A stretch of DNA of 64,000 bases from positions 186,001 to 250,000 of the forward strand of contig NZ_JAWDIR010000043.1 of NCBI RefSeq assembly GCF_046156265.1, given 5' to 3'. Positions within the stretch are counted from its first letter, which is position 1. Every line of letters starts with the position of its first letter. The notes beneath the pieces are model-generated. The model made no database searches. It saw nothing but the letters and a program-made list of their open reading frames with translations, and had not been told where the DNA came from. Positions 51,828-59,740 of this stretch are shown one piece after another. Source of the stretch: CAMDHY01 sp046156265. Its GTDB lineage: Bacteria; Pseudomonadota; Alphaproteobacteria; Rhizobiales; Segnochrobactraceae. The position numbers and the translations under genes are program-made.

Positions 51828-52366
51828 TTCGCCGGTCCGCCGGCGGCGCCGGCCGCGCCGGCGCGGACGTCGGCGATGCCCTGCCGCGCGAGGGCGTCGG
51901 CGCGCTCGTTGTCGGGGTTGCCGGCGTGGCCGCGCACCCAGTGCCAGACGACGTCGTGTTCCTTGCGGGCGGCGTCGAGGCGCTGCCAGAGGTCGGCGTT
52001 CTTTACCGGCTTGCGGTCGGCGGTCTTCCAGCCGTTGCGCTTCCAGTTGTCGATCCACGAGAGGATGCCGTTGCGGACATATTCGCTGTCGGTGACGAGG
52101 TCGACGGCGACGCGGCGCTTCAGGCTTTCGAGCGCCATCGCCGCGGCGGTGAGCTCCATGCGGTTGTTGGTGGTGAGCGTCTCGCCGCCGTAGAGCTCGC
52201 GCTCGCGGCCGTTCCAGCGCAGCACGACGCCCCAGCCGCCGGGGCCGGGATTGCCGGAACAGGCGCCGTCGGTGTAGGCGACGACGCGGCCGTTCTCGGC
52301 GGAGACGACGGGCGGCGGTGCCTCGGCGGCCTTCTTGGCGCGGGGGCGGGGGGCTGGGCGCTTCAC
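51824..52366 (-). CDS. rnhA: Ribonuclease HI
   Basis: A 180-residue RNase HI that cuts RNA in RNA-DNA hybrids during replication and repair. All catalytic residues are present: Asp33 (YTDGACSGNPGPGGWG), Glu71 (NNRMELTAAAMALE), Asp93 (LVTDSEYV), His147 and Asp157 (VRGHAGNPDNERADALA). An N-terminal tail of about 25 residues rich in Lys, Arg, Ala and Pro precedes the fold, and an Ala/Gly tail ends it. The GTG start at 52366 overlaps the thrB stop as GTGA. Confidence 0.95.
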   Translation of the reverse strand: MKRPAPRPRAKKAAEAPPPVVSAENGRVVAYTDGACSGNPGPGGWGVVLRWNGRERELYGGETLTTNNRMELTAAAMALESLKRRVAVDLVTDSEYVRNGILSWIDNWKRNGWKTADRKPVKNADLWQRLDAARKEHDVVWHWVRGHAGNPDNERADALARQGIADVRAGAAGAAGGPAK

Positions 52367-53328
52367 GAATCGACCCCGTAGCCGCCGAGGTCGGCGACCT
52401 GCTGGTGGAAGCGCAGCTTGTGCAGGTACTCCATCGGGTCCTTCGGCGTGACCAGCGCACCGGGGGGCACGCGCAGCCAGTCGTGCAGGCGCGTCAGCAG
52501 GAAGCGGAGCGCCGCGCCACGGGCGAGCACCGGGATCGCGGCGGCCTCCTCGGCCGACAGCGGCCGCACCGAGCGGTAGGCCGCGATGAGGGCGCGGGCC
52601 TTGGTGACGTTGAACGAGCGATCCGGCTCGAAGCACCAGGCGTTGAGGCAGATCGCGACGTCGTAGGCGAGCGCGTCGGTGCAGGCGAAATAGAAGTCGA
52701 TGATCCCGGACAGCCGGGTGCCGAGGAAGAAGGCGTTGTCGGGGAAGAGGTCGGCGTGGATGACGCCGCGCGGCAGTGCCTGCGGCCAGGTGGCAGCGAG
52801 GGCGGCGAGGGCGGCGTCGATCTCGGCGGCGAGGCCGGGGCTGACTTCGTCGGCCCTTTCGCGCGAGCGCTCGAACAGCGGCCGCCAGGCGGGCTGGCCG
52901 AGGGCGTTCGGCCGCTCCATCGAAAAATCGACGCCGGCGGCGTGGAAGCGGGCGAGGCCGGCGCCCAGCGCCGCGCAGTGCTCGACCGAGGGCCGTCGCG
53001 GCCAGACGCCGTCGAGGAAGGTGATGATCGCCGCCGGCCGGCCGGCGAGCGTGCCGAGGCAGTCGCCGGCGCGGCTCGCCACCGGCGTCGGGCAGGCGAC
53101 GCCGCGCCCGGCGAGATGGCGCATCAGGGCAATGAAGAAGGGCAGGTCGGCCGGGTCGACGCGCTTCTCGTAGAGGGTGAGGATATAGCGGCCGCGGGTG
53201 GTGTGGAGCAGGAAGTTCGAGTTCTCGACGCCCTCGGCGATGCCCTTGAAGGACGTCGGCTCGCCGATGTCGTAGGCGGCGAGGAAGCCCGCCAGGTCCT
53301 CGTCGGAAACCTCGGTGTAGACGGCCAT
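52363..53328 (-). CDS. thrB: Homoserine kinase (ThrB, aminoglycoside kinase-like type)
   Basis: A 321-residue homoserine kinase of the alphaproteobacterial, aminoglycoside-phosphotransferase-fold type. It makes O-phosphohomoserine from homoserine and ATP for threonine synthesis. GIAEGVENSNFLLHTTRGRY, split by family variation, identifies the N-lobe; the catalytic loop is VIHADLFPDNAFF and the metal site is GIIDFYFACTD. The ATG at 53328 is preferred over upstream frames. It lies 14 bases after ispH and overlaps rnhA by four bases, so the three are co-transcribed. Confidence 0.94.
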   Translation of the reverse strand: MAVYTEVSDEDLAGFLAAYDIGEPTSFKGIAEGVENSNFLLHTTRGRYILTLYEKRVDPADLPFFIALMRHLAGRGVACPTPVASRAGDCLGTLAGRPAAIITFLDGVWPRRPSVEHCAALGAGLARFHAAGVDFSMERPNALGQPAWRPLFERSRERADEVSPGLAAEIDAALAALAATWPQALPRGVIHADLFPDNAFFLGTRLSGIIDFYFACTDALAYDVAICLNAWCFEPDRSFNVTKARALIAAYRSVRPLSAEEAAAIPVLARGAALRFLLTRLHDWLRVPPGALVTPKDPMEYLHKLRFHQQVADLGGYGVDS

Positions 53329-53341
53329 CGGCGGGGCGGTC

Positions 53342-54319
53342 CTACTCCGCCGCGCTCTGGCGCAGCTCGCGCGGCAGGTTGAAGGCCACGGTCTCCTCGG
53401 CGGTGCGGACACTCTCGAGGTGGATTTCGTAGCGTTCAGCGAAGGCTGCGATGACTTCCTCGACCAGCACTTCCGGTGCGGACGCGCCCGCCGTCAGGCC
53501 GAGGCGGGCAATCGGGCCGATCGCGGACCAGTCGAGTTCGGCGGCCCGCTGTACCAGGAACGACCGTGGGCAGCCGGCGCGCTCGGCGACCTCGCGCAGG
53601 CGCTGCGAGTTCGAGGAGTTGGGGGCGCCGACGACGACCATGGCGTCGACCTGGCCGGCCACCGCCTTCACCGCCTCCTGGCGGTTGGTGGTGGCGTAGC
53701 AGATGTCGTCCTTGTGCGGCGGCACGATCGCCGGGAAGCGCTTCTCCAGCGCCGCGACGATCTCGCGGGTGTCGTCAACCGACAGGGTCGTCTGGGTGAT
53801 CCAGGCGAGGGCCGCCGGGTCCTGCGGCACGAACCTCTCGGCGTCGGCGACGGTCTCGACCAGCGAAACGGCGCCGGGCGGCAGCTGGCCCATCGTGCCG
53901 ACCACTTCCGGGTGGCCGGCGTGGCCGATGAGCACGACCTCGCGGCCCTTGCGATGCTGGATCTCGGCCTCGCGGTGGACCTTGGAGACCAGCGGGCAGG
54001 TGGCGTCGAGATAGAGGAGGCGGCGGTCGCGCGCCGCCGCCGGCACCGCCTTCGGCACGCCGTGGGCGGAGAAGATCACCGGCTGGCCGGTCTCGGGGAT
54101 CTCGTCGAGTTCCTCGACGAAGACCGCGCCCTTTGCCTTCAGCGCATCGACGACGAATCGGTTGTGGACGATCTCGTGGCGGACGTAGACAGGGGCTCCG
54201 TAGCGCTCGATCGCCAGCTCGACGATCTGCACGGCCCGGTCGACGCCGGCGCAGAAACCGCGAGGCGCGCACAACAGGACGTCGAGGCGCGGAAGGGGCT
54301 GGTTTTGATCGCTGCGCAT
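53342..54319 (-). CDS. ispH: 4-hydroxy-3-methylbut-2-enyl diphosphate reductase
   Basis: A 325-residue iron-sulfur enzyme (LytB/IspH) for the last step of the methylerythritol phosphate route, giving isopentenyl and dimethylallyl diphosphate. The three cluster cysteines are visible: Cys23 (PRGFCAGVDRAV), Cys108 (DATCPLVSKVH) and Cys207 (ICYATTNRQ). VIFSAHGVPKAV and TQTTLSVDDT contribute conserved active-site residues. It heads the minus-strand run ispH-thrB-rnhA-lipid kinase. Divergent from the lipoprotein gene, leaving about 135 bases for both promoters. Confidence 0.96.
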   Translation of the reverse strand: MRSDQNQPLPRLDVLLCAPRGFCAGVDRAVQIVELAIERYGAPVYVRHEIVHNRFVVDALKAKGAVFVEELDEIPETGQPVIFSAHGVPKAVPAAARDRRLLYLDATCPLVSKVHREAEIQHRKGREVVLIGHAGHPEVVGTMGQLPPGAVSLVETVADAERFVPQDPAALAWITQTTLSVDDTREIVAALEKRFPAIVPPHKDDICYATTNRQEAVKAVAGQVDAMVVVGAPNSSNSQRLREVAERAGCPRSFLVQRAAELDWSAIGPIARLGLTAGASAPEVLVEEVIAAFAERYEIHLESVRTAEETVAFNLPRELRQSAAE

Positions 54320-54453
54320 GGGCTCGTTCGCGCGGCCGGCCTTGGTGCCGCCCCGCTTTCCGCAATAGAAGTAGCGGGTCGCCGGGTGTCAAGCGCGCGG
54401 GGGCGCGACGAAACGAGGCCCGCGACGGTGACGGGCGACGAGGAGAGGTCGAC

Positions 54454-55092
54454 TTGACGGCGCACGCTTTGGCTCAGTTCGCACGGCGCATCGCTCCGGC
54501 GGCGGTGCTCGCCACCCTCGGGGTGGGTCTCGCCGGGTGCTTCGGCAACACCGAGCCGGGCGCCGCCTCGGCGAGTTCGCCGCTCGGCCAGTTCCTGCGC
54601 GGCTCCGTGCAGGAGCCGCAGGAGGTGGATCCGAACCTTTACAAGACGATCGTCCGCTGCCCGCCGGTGACGAAGCGCGAGGGCACCCAGACGCACGTCA
54701 TCTTCAAGGGTGGCAAGCCGGGCGACCCGAACGCCGTCGGCTTCCAGGCGACGCTGACGGAGACGGCGCGCGAATGCGCGCTGGAGGGCGACAACATCCG
54801 CATCCGCGTCGGTGTCGGCGGCCGGGTTCTGGCCGGCCGCAAGGGCGGCGGCGGAGAGATGTCGCTGCCGGTCCGCATCGTCGTGGTGAAGGACGGCGAG
54901 ACGCCGGTCTATTCGAAGCTGCACACGGTCAGGACGACGCTGACGCCGCCCGAGGCGTCGGTGAGCTGGGCCTTCGTCGACAGCGATGTAGTGGTGCCCA
55001 ATGTCGGCGTGCTGCGCATCCTCGTCGGCTTCGACGACGGCGGCAAGGGCGGCAAGCCGCAGGACGGCGTCGTCACGGTCGACGTTCAGTAG
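54454..55092 (+). CDS. Hypothetical exported lipoprotein
   Basis: A 212-residue protein with a lipoprotein signal: a basic start, hydrophobic core and lipobox LAGC (VLATLGVGLAGCFGN, lipidated Cys near residue 29). The mature part has no recognised domain; it is probably a beta-rich periplasmic or outer-membrane-anchored domain (GDNIRIRVGVGGRVLAGR, ASVSWAFVDSDVVVPNVG), with one further cysteine pair (IVRCPPV and RECALEG). The TTG start at 54454 is supported by AGGAGAGG five bases upstream; an earlier frame lacks a signal peptide. Function unknown. Confidence 0.75.
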   Translation: MTAHALAQFARRIAPAAVLATLGVGLAGCFGNTEPGAASASSPLGQFLRGSVQEPQEVDPNLYKTIVRCPPVTKREGTQTHVIFKGGKPGDPNAVGFQATLTETARECALEGDNIRIRVGVGGRVLAGRKGGGGEMSLPVRIVVVKDGETPVYSKLHTVRTTLTPPEASVSWAFVDSDVVVPNVGVLRILVGFDDGGKGGKPQDGVVTVDVQ

Positions 55093-55139
55093 GCCACAGC
55101 CCTCGGCCCCGTTGGCGAGCGGCCGTGGATCGTGCAGCG

Positions 55140-55817
55140 ATGCGATCGCCTTTTCGATGGGCGATCGCGGCGTCTGTCGCTTTTCATGCCGCGGTTGCGG
55201 TGCTGGTGTCTGTGCTGCCGCAGGGCGTGCAAATGAATGTCCCACGTCAGCGTGGGATCGAGGTGGAAATCGTCGAGATCCGGCGCGCCCCGCTGCCATC
55301 GCCCGATGCTGGTCGCCAGCCGGCGTCCCGGAACGCGCTGGCGCATCCTCCGGTCGTCGAACCGGACCCTGCCGAACCTACGAGCATTGATCCTGCGGCG
55401 GATGACGACGGCCCGGGGGACATGGTCCGCGCCGACCACCTGATGTCCTCGGACGTGCTCGCCGATCCACGCAGCCGCGCGGCGCGGGTGGCGCTCGCCG
55501 GATTCGGCACCGCGGACCAGATGGTGCAGCTCTGCGGCATCGAGGCGATGGAGCAGGTGCACGCCTGGGACGCACGCTTCGAGCCGGACAGCGTCGTCGC
55601 CTACGCGATGGCGGAGACGAAGATCAGCGCCCACGCGGTGGTTGCCGAAGGCGGTGCGATCAGGAGCGGGAAGCAATGGTTCAACATCGAATATCGCTGC
55701 GAGCTCGCGCCTGACCTGACCCGGGTCGTGGCGTTCGCATTTCGGCTCGGCGAAGCGATCCCCCGCAGCGGATGGGAAGAGCACAATCTTCCCGACGGGG
55801 CGGAGCCGCTCGAATAG
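55140..55817 (+). CDS. DUF930 family protein
   Basis: A 225-residue protein with an N-terminal membrane anchor or signal (residues 7-28, WAIAASVAFHAAVAVLVSVL), a proline-rich linker and a C-terminal DUF930 domain. That domain is identified by MVRADHLMSSDVLADPRS, QLCGIEAMEQVHAWD, FEPDSVVAYAMAETK and IPRSGWEEHNLP. The anchor followed by a short acidic/proline linker resembles TonB-like proteins in layout only. It is common in Hyphomicrobiales; function unknown. It starts 47 bases after the lipoprotein gene and precedes the glycine riboswitch region. Confidence 0.8.
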   Translation: MRSPFRWAIAASVAFHAAVAVLVSVLPQGVQMNVPRQRGIEVEIVEIRRAPLPSPDAGRQPASRNALAHPPVVEPDPAEPTSIDPAADDDGPGDMVRADHLMSSDVLADPRSRAARVALAGFGTADQMVQLCGIEAMEQVHAWDARFEPDSVVAYAMAETKISAHAVVAEGGAIRSGKQWFNIEYRCELAPDLTRVVAFAFRLGEAIPRSGWEEHNLPDGAEPLE

Positions 55818-55880
55818 CGGAGCATGCCCGGTCAGGGCGACTGCCTCTTCAGGCGCGGCGAGACGCGCCGGGTGTCGCAA

Positions 55881-55909
55881 TTGACAGCCTCGATCGACCG
55901 ATCCATGGT
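55881..55909 (+). promoter_or_regulatory. Possible promoter for the glycine cleavage leader
   Basis: A perfect TTGACA at 55881-55886 is followed after 17 bases by a weak -10 (CATGGT, 55904-55909), about 70 bases before the first glycine aptamer. Position and -35 are good, the -10 is poor. Confidence 0.4.
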
Positions 55910-55980
55910 CCCGATCGGACGGGCGCTCGTTACCGCCTGTCTGGGACTTGCCGTCCCGTCCGCCGCAAGGCGGCAGTGAC

Positions 55981-56204
55981 GCGCGCGGGAGAGTTCGGCG
56001 GAGCGCAAGCCCCGCCGGCGCCGAAGGAGCAACCGCCCCGGAAACTCTCAGGCGAATGGACCGCGCGCCGAACGTGACGCTCTGGAAAGCAGCCGGCGGG
56101 CCAGTGCCCGGCGGCTCACCGACGGAGTAACCGGCTCCCTCAGCGGCCCCTCCCAGGCCGCGACCGAGCCGGGAAATCTCTCAGGTTCCTGCGACAGAGG
56201 GGGC
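55981..56204 (+). ncRNA. Tandem glycine riboswitch
   Basis: Two glycine aptamers in the leader of gcvT. Aptamer 1 (about 55981-56068) shows GGGAGAG near its 5' side, CCGAAGGAGCAA, and GGAAACTCTCAGGC; its outer stem pairs CGCGCG with CGCGCG. Aptamer 2 (about 56078-56204) shows GACGGAGTAA and GGGAAATCTCTCAGGTTCC; its outer stem pairs CTCTG with CAGAG. These conserved blocks and the short linker are the classic tandem arrangement. Glycine binding normally turns the glycine cleavage operon on. No terminator stem was picked out, so the switch may control translation of gcvT, whose ATG lies 70 bases downstream. Confidence 0.93.
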
Positions 56205-56273
56205 TGATTCGACCTTTGGCTCCGGCATTCGCCGGGGTCGAGGTGGAATCGCCCTCGAAGCGCAGGACCGAGC

Positions 56274-57440
56274 ATGACCAATCCTTCCGTCAACACGGAC
56301 GTGACCGAGCCGTCGGCGTCCGATGCGCCGCTGCACTCGACGCCGCTCCTCGACGCGCACCGGGCGCTGGGCGCCCGCATGGTGCCGTTCGCCGGCTACC
56401 TGATGCCGGTGCAGTACGCCGACGGCATCCTCGCCGAGCATGTCTGGACGCGCACCCACGCCGGGCTGTTCGACGTTTCCCACATGGGCCAGGCGATCGT
56501 TGCCGGCCCCGACCATGCGACCACGGCCGCCGCCCTCGAGCGGCTGGTGCCCGGCGACATCGCCGGCCTCGCGCCCGGCCGCATCCGCTACACCCAGCTC
56601 CTCACCGCCGAAGGCGGCATCGTCGATGACCTGATGGTGACGCGGCCGGCCGACGCGGCCGAGGATGGGCGACTGTTCCTCGTCGTCAACGCCTCGCGGA
56701 AGGAGGGCGACTTCGCCCTCATCTCCGAAGGCCTGCCGGCGGGAATCACCCTGACGCCGCTGCCCGAGAAGGCGCTGCTCGCCCTGCAGGGGCCCGAGGC
56801 AGCGGCCGTCATGCGGCGGCTGTCGCCGACGGCCGACGACCTCGCCTTCATGGCTGGCGGGCCGGCCACCGTCGCCGGCTTCGACTGCCACGTCTCGCGC
56901 TCCGGCTACACCGGCGAGGACGGCTTCGAGATCTCCGTGGCTTCCGTTGATGCGGTGGCGCTGTGGCAGGCGCTGCTCGCCGATCCGGCGGTGAAGCCGA
57001 TCGGCCTCGGCGCCCGCGATTCGCTGCGGCTGGAGGCCGGCCTCTGCCTCTACGGCCACGATATCGACGAGACGACGAGCCCCGTCGAGGCGGCGCTCGT
57101 CTGGTCGATCGGCAAGCGGCGGCGGGAGGAGGGCGGCTTTCCGGGCGACGCCCGCATCCGCCGCGAGCTCACTGAGGGCCCATCCCGCAAGCGCGTCGGC
57201 CTGAAGCCCGAGGGGCGGGCGCCCGCGCGCGAGGGCGCCGAGATTCATGCGGACGGCCGACAGGTCGGCCACGTCACCTCGGGCGGCTTCGGGCCGACCG
57301 TCGGCGGCCCGGTGGCGATGGGATACGTCGAAACCGCCTTCGCCGCCCCCGGCACCGAGCTTTCGCTGATCGTGCGCGGCAAGCCGCTGCCGGCCCGCGT
57401 CGTCACGCTGCCGTTCGTGCCCGCCCGCTACAAGCGCTGA
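56274..57440 (+). CDS. gcvT: Glycine cleavage system T protein (aminomethyltransferase)
   Basis: A 388-residue T protein that moves the aminomethyl group from the lipoylated H protein to tetrahydrofolate, releasing ammonia. PFAGYLMPVQYADGILAEH, GLFDVSHMGQ, RIRYTQLLTAEGGIVDDLM and SGYTGEDGFEI are folate- and substrate-site signatures. It is the first gene after the tandem glycine riboswitch. A 16-residue Ser/Thr/Asp-rich head precedes the conserved part, so the start could lie slightly later, but ATG 56274 is reasonable. gcvH follows after 42 bases. Confidence 0.95.
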   Translation: MTNPSVNTDVTEPSASDAPLHSTPLLDAHRALGARMVPFAGYLMPVQYADGILAEHVWTRTHAGLFDVSHMGQAIVAGPDHATTAAALERLVPGDIAGLAPGRIRYTQLLTAEGGIVDDLMVTRPADAAEDGRLFLVVNASRKEGDFALISEGLPAGITLTPLPEKALLALQGPEAAAVMRRLSPTADDLAFMAGGPATVAGFDCHVSRSGYTGEDGFEISVASVDAVALWQALLADPAVKPIGLGARDSLRLEAGLCLYGHDIDETTSPVEAALVWSIGKRRREEGGFPGDARIRRELTEGPSRKRVGLKPEGRAPAREGAEIHADGRQVGHVTSGGFGPTVGGPVAMGYVETAFAAPGTELSLIVRGKPLPARVVTLPFVPARYKR

Positions 57441-57482
57441 GCCCTTTCCCGTCCCTGCTTCCGTCGAGACCGAGGACCGCCC

Positions 57483-57848
57483 ATGAGCACCCACTACACC
57501 AAGGACCACGAGTGGATCCGCGTCGACGGCGACGTCGCCACCATCGGCATCACCGCCTACGCCCAGGAGCAGCTGGGCGACGTGGTGTTCGTCGAGCTGC
57601 CTGAGGTCGGCAAGGTCGTCGCGGCCGGCGCCGAGGCGGCGGTGGTCGAATCGGTAAAGGCGGCGAGCGACGTGTTCGCGCCGGTGGCCGGCACCGTCGT
57701 CGAGGTCAACGCCGCGCTGCCGGACGCGCCGGAGACGGTGAACAGCGACCCCGAGGGGGCCGGCTGGTTCATGAAGATCAAGCTCGACGGCACGCCGTCC
57801 GACCTGATGGATCGCGCCGCCTACGACGCCTATCTCGCGACCCTTTGA
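57483..57848 (+). CDS. gcvH: Glycine cleavage system H protein
   Basis: A 121-residue lipoyl carrier protein that shuttles the aminomethyl group between P and T proteins. The lipoylated lysine is Lys59 in VVESVKAASDVFAPV; the start HYTKDHEWIRVDGDVA and the end PEGAGWFMKI are typical. Length is normal. The OsmC-family gene begins 11 bases after its stop. Confidence 0.96.
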   Translation: MSTHYTKDHEWIRVDGDVATIGITAYAQEQLGDVVFVELPEVGKVVAAGAEAAVVESVKAASDVFAPVAGTVVEVNAALPDAPETVNSDPEGAGWFMKIKLDGTPSDLMDRAAYDAYLATL

Positions 57849-57859
57849 GGACGAGGATC

Positions 57860-58327
57860 ATGGCACACGAGTATTTCGCGACGGTGGCCTGGGACCGCAA
57901 CGGCCAGACCTTTCCCGGCAACGCCTACTCCCGCGCCCACGTCTGGCGTTTCGACGGCGGCGTCGAGGTGCCGGCCTCGGCCTCGCCGCTCGTGCTGCCG
58001 CCGCCGCTGTCGAAGCTCGACGCGGTCGATCCCGAGGAGGCGCTGACGGCCGCCACGTCCAGCTGCCACATGCTGTTCTTCCTGGCGATGGCCTCGAAGA
58101 AGGGCTTCATCGTCGACTCCTACGAGGACGAGGCGGTGGCGACGATGGGCAAGGCGCCGAACGGGCGCACCGGCGTGGTCGCGATCAAGCTCCGGCCGCG
58201 CATCGTCTTCTCCGGCGCCAAGCGGCCGACCGACGAGGACATCCTGGCGCTGCACCATGCGGCCCACGAGGCTTGCTACATCGCCAATTCCCTGACCGCC
58301 GAGATCACCGTCGAGGACCGCGCCTGA
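57860..58327 (+). CDS. OsmC family protein inside the glycine cleavage operon
   Basis: A 155-residue OsmC/Ohr-fold protein. VDPEEALTAATSSCHMLFFL carries the first redox cysteine of the family; the second, in AAHEACYIANSL, is also present, so peroxidase activity towards organic hydroperoxides is plausible. The ATG at 57860 has a GAGGA-type ribosome site; a start five codons earlier is less likely. Insertion of such a gene between gcvH and gcvPA is unusual. A strong hairpin separates it from gcvPA. Confidence 0.88.
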   Translation: MAHEYFATVAWDRNGQTFPGNAYSRAHVWRFDGGVEVPASASPLVLPPPLSKLDAVDPEEALTAATSSCHMLFFLAMASKKGFIVDSYEDEAVATMGKAPNGRTGVVAIKLRPRIVFSGAKRPTDEDILALHHAAHEACYIANSLTAEITVEDRA

Positions 58328-58333
58328 CGTGAG

Positions 58334-58358
58334 GCGCGCAGCCCGCTCGGCTGCGCGC
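58334..58358 (+). terminator. Hairpin between OsmC gene and gcvPA
   Basis: A perfect ten-base stem GCGCGCAGCC with GGCTGCGCGC (58334-58343 and 58349-58358) and a five-base loop, seven bases after the OsmC stop, with no T-run. It may reduce read-through into, or set the stability of, the gcvPA-gcvPB part of the transcript. Confidence 0.48.
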
Positions 58359-58396
58359 TGCCGCCGCGACCCGTTCAACCAGGACTGACGCTTCCC

Positions 58397-59740
58397 ATGC
58401 GCTACCATCCCCTGACCGACCACGACCGCGCCCACATGCGCGCGACGATCGGCGTCGGCGCCGTCGACGAACTGTTTTCCGACGTGCCGCGCGACAAGCT
58501 GCTCTCCGGGCTCCTCGATCTGCCGAGGACGAAGAGCGAGATGGAGGTCGAACGGCTGATGGGGCGGATGGCGGCGAAGAACGTCGCCGCCGGCTCGGTG
58601 CCGTTCTTTGTCGGGGCGGGGGCCTACCGCCACCACGTGCCGGCGAGCGTCGACCACCTGATCCAGCGATCGGAGTTCCTCACCTCCTACACGCCCTACC
58701 AGCCCGAGATCGCCCAGGGCACGCTGCAGGTGCTGTTCGAGTTCCAGAGCCAAGTGGGGCGCCTCACCGGCATGGAGGTCGCGAACGCCGGCATGTACGA
58801 CGGCTCCACCGGCTGCGGCGAGGCGGTGCTGATGGCGCACCGGCTGACGCGGCGGAACAAGGCGGTGCTGTCGGGCTCGCTGCACCCGCAGTACCGCGCC
58901 GTCGTCGAGACGCTCGGGCGGATGGCGGGCGACACCGTCGAGGCGCTGCCGCCGGACCCGGAGGCGACGGAGGACATCCTCGCCCGCATCGATGGAGACA
59001 CAGCCTGCGTCGTCGTGCAGTCGCCGTCGGTCTACGGGCACCTGATCGACCTCGCGCCGATCGCGGCGAAGGCGCACGCCGTCGGCGCGCTGCTCGTCGC
59101 CGTGGTGACCGAGGTGGTGGCGCTCGGCGCCATCGAGCCGCCAGGCGCTCAAGGGGCAGACATTGTCGTCGGCGAGGGCCAGTCCCTCGGCAATCCGCTC
59201 GGTTTCGGAGGGCCTTATGTCGGGCTCTTCGCGACGCGCGAGAAGTTCATCCGCCAGCTGCCGGGGCGTCTCTGCGGCGAGACGGTCGACGCCGACGGCA
59301 AGCGCGGCTTCGTGCTGACGCTGTCGACGCGCGAGCAGCACATCCGCCGCGACAAGGCGACGTCGAACATCTGCACGAGCTCGGGCCTGTGCGCGCTCGC
59401 CTTCTCGATCCACGCGACGCTGCTGGGCGAGGCGGGGCTGACGCGGCTCGCCGCGATCAACCACGCGAGTGCGGCGGCGACCGCCGATGCGCTGGCTGCC
59501 GTGCCGGGGGTGACGGTGCTGAACGACACCTTCTTCAACGAGTTCACGGTGCGCCTGCCGGGCGACGCCGCCGCGATCGTCGAGAAGCTGGCCGCGAAGG
59601 GGATCATCGCCGGCGTACCGGTGTCGCGCCTCGAGCCCGGACGCCCCGAACTCGCCGATCTCCTGCTCGTCGCCGCCACCGAGACCACGACCGACGACGA
59701 CCGCGCCGCCTTCGCCGCGGCGCTTGCCGAGGTGCTGTGA
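58397..59740 (+). CDS. gcvPA: Glycine dehydrogenase (decarboxylating) subunit 1
   Basis: The 447-residue N-terminal half of a split P protein. RYHPLTDHDRAHMRATIGVG, FVGAGAYRHHVPASVDHL, TPYQPEIAQGTLQVLFEFQS (split by variation) and ANAGMYDGSTGCGEA are family signatures. With gcvPB it forms the PLP enzyme that decarboxylates glycine and loads the H protein. It lacks the PLP lysine, as expected for this subunit. The gcvPB start overlaps its stop. Fused single-chain P proteins are the common form in most proteobacteria. Confidence 0.95.
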   Translation: MRYHPLTDHDRAHMRATIGVGAVDELFSDVPRDKLLSGLLDLPRTKSEMEVERLMGRMAAKNVAAGSVPFFVGAGAYRHHVPASVDHLIQRSEFLTSYTPYQPEIAQGTLQVLFEFQSQVGRLTGMEVANAGMYDGSTGCGEAVLMAHRLTRRNKAVLSGSLHPQYRAVVETLGRMAGDTVEALPPDPEATEDILARIDGDTACVVVQSPSVYGHLIDLAPIAAKAHAVGALLVAVVTEVVALGAIEPPGAQGADIVVGEGQSLGNPLGFGGPYVGLFATREKFIRQLPGRLCGETVDADGKRGFVLTLSTREQHIRRDKATSNICTSSGLCALAFSIHATLLGEAGLTRLAAINHASAAATADALAAVPGVTVLNDTFFNEFTVRLPGDAAAIVEKLAAKGIIAGVPVSRLEPGRPELADLLLVAATETTTDDDRAAFAAALAEVL

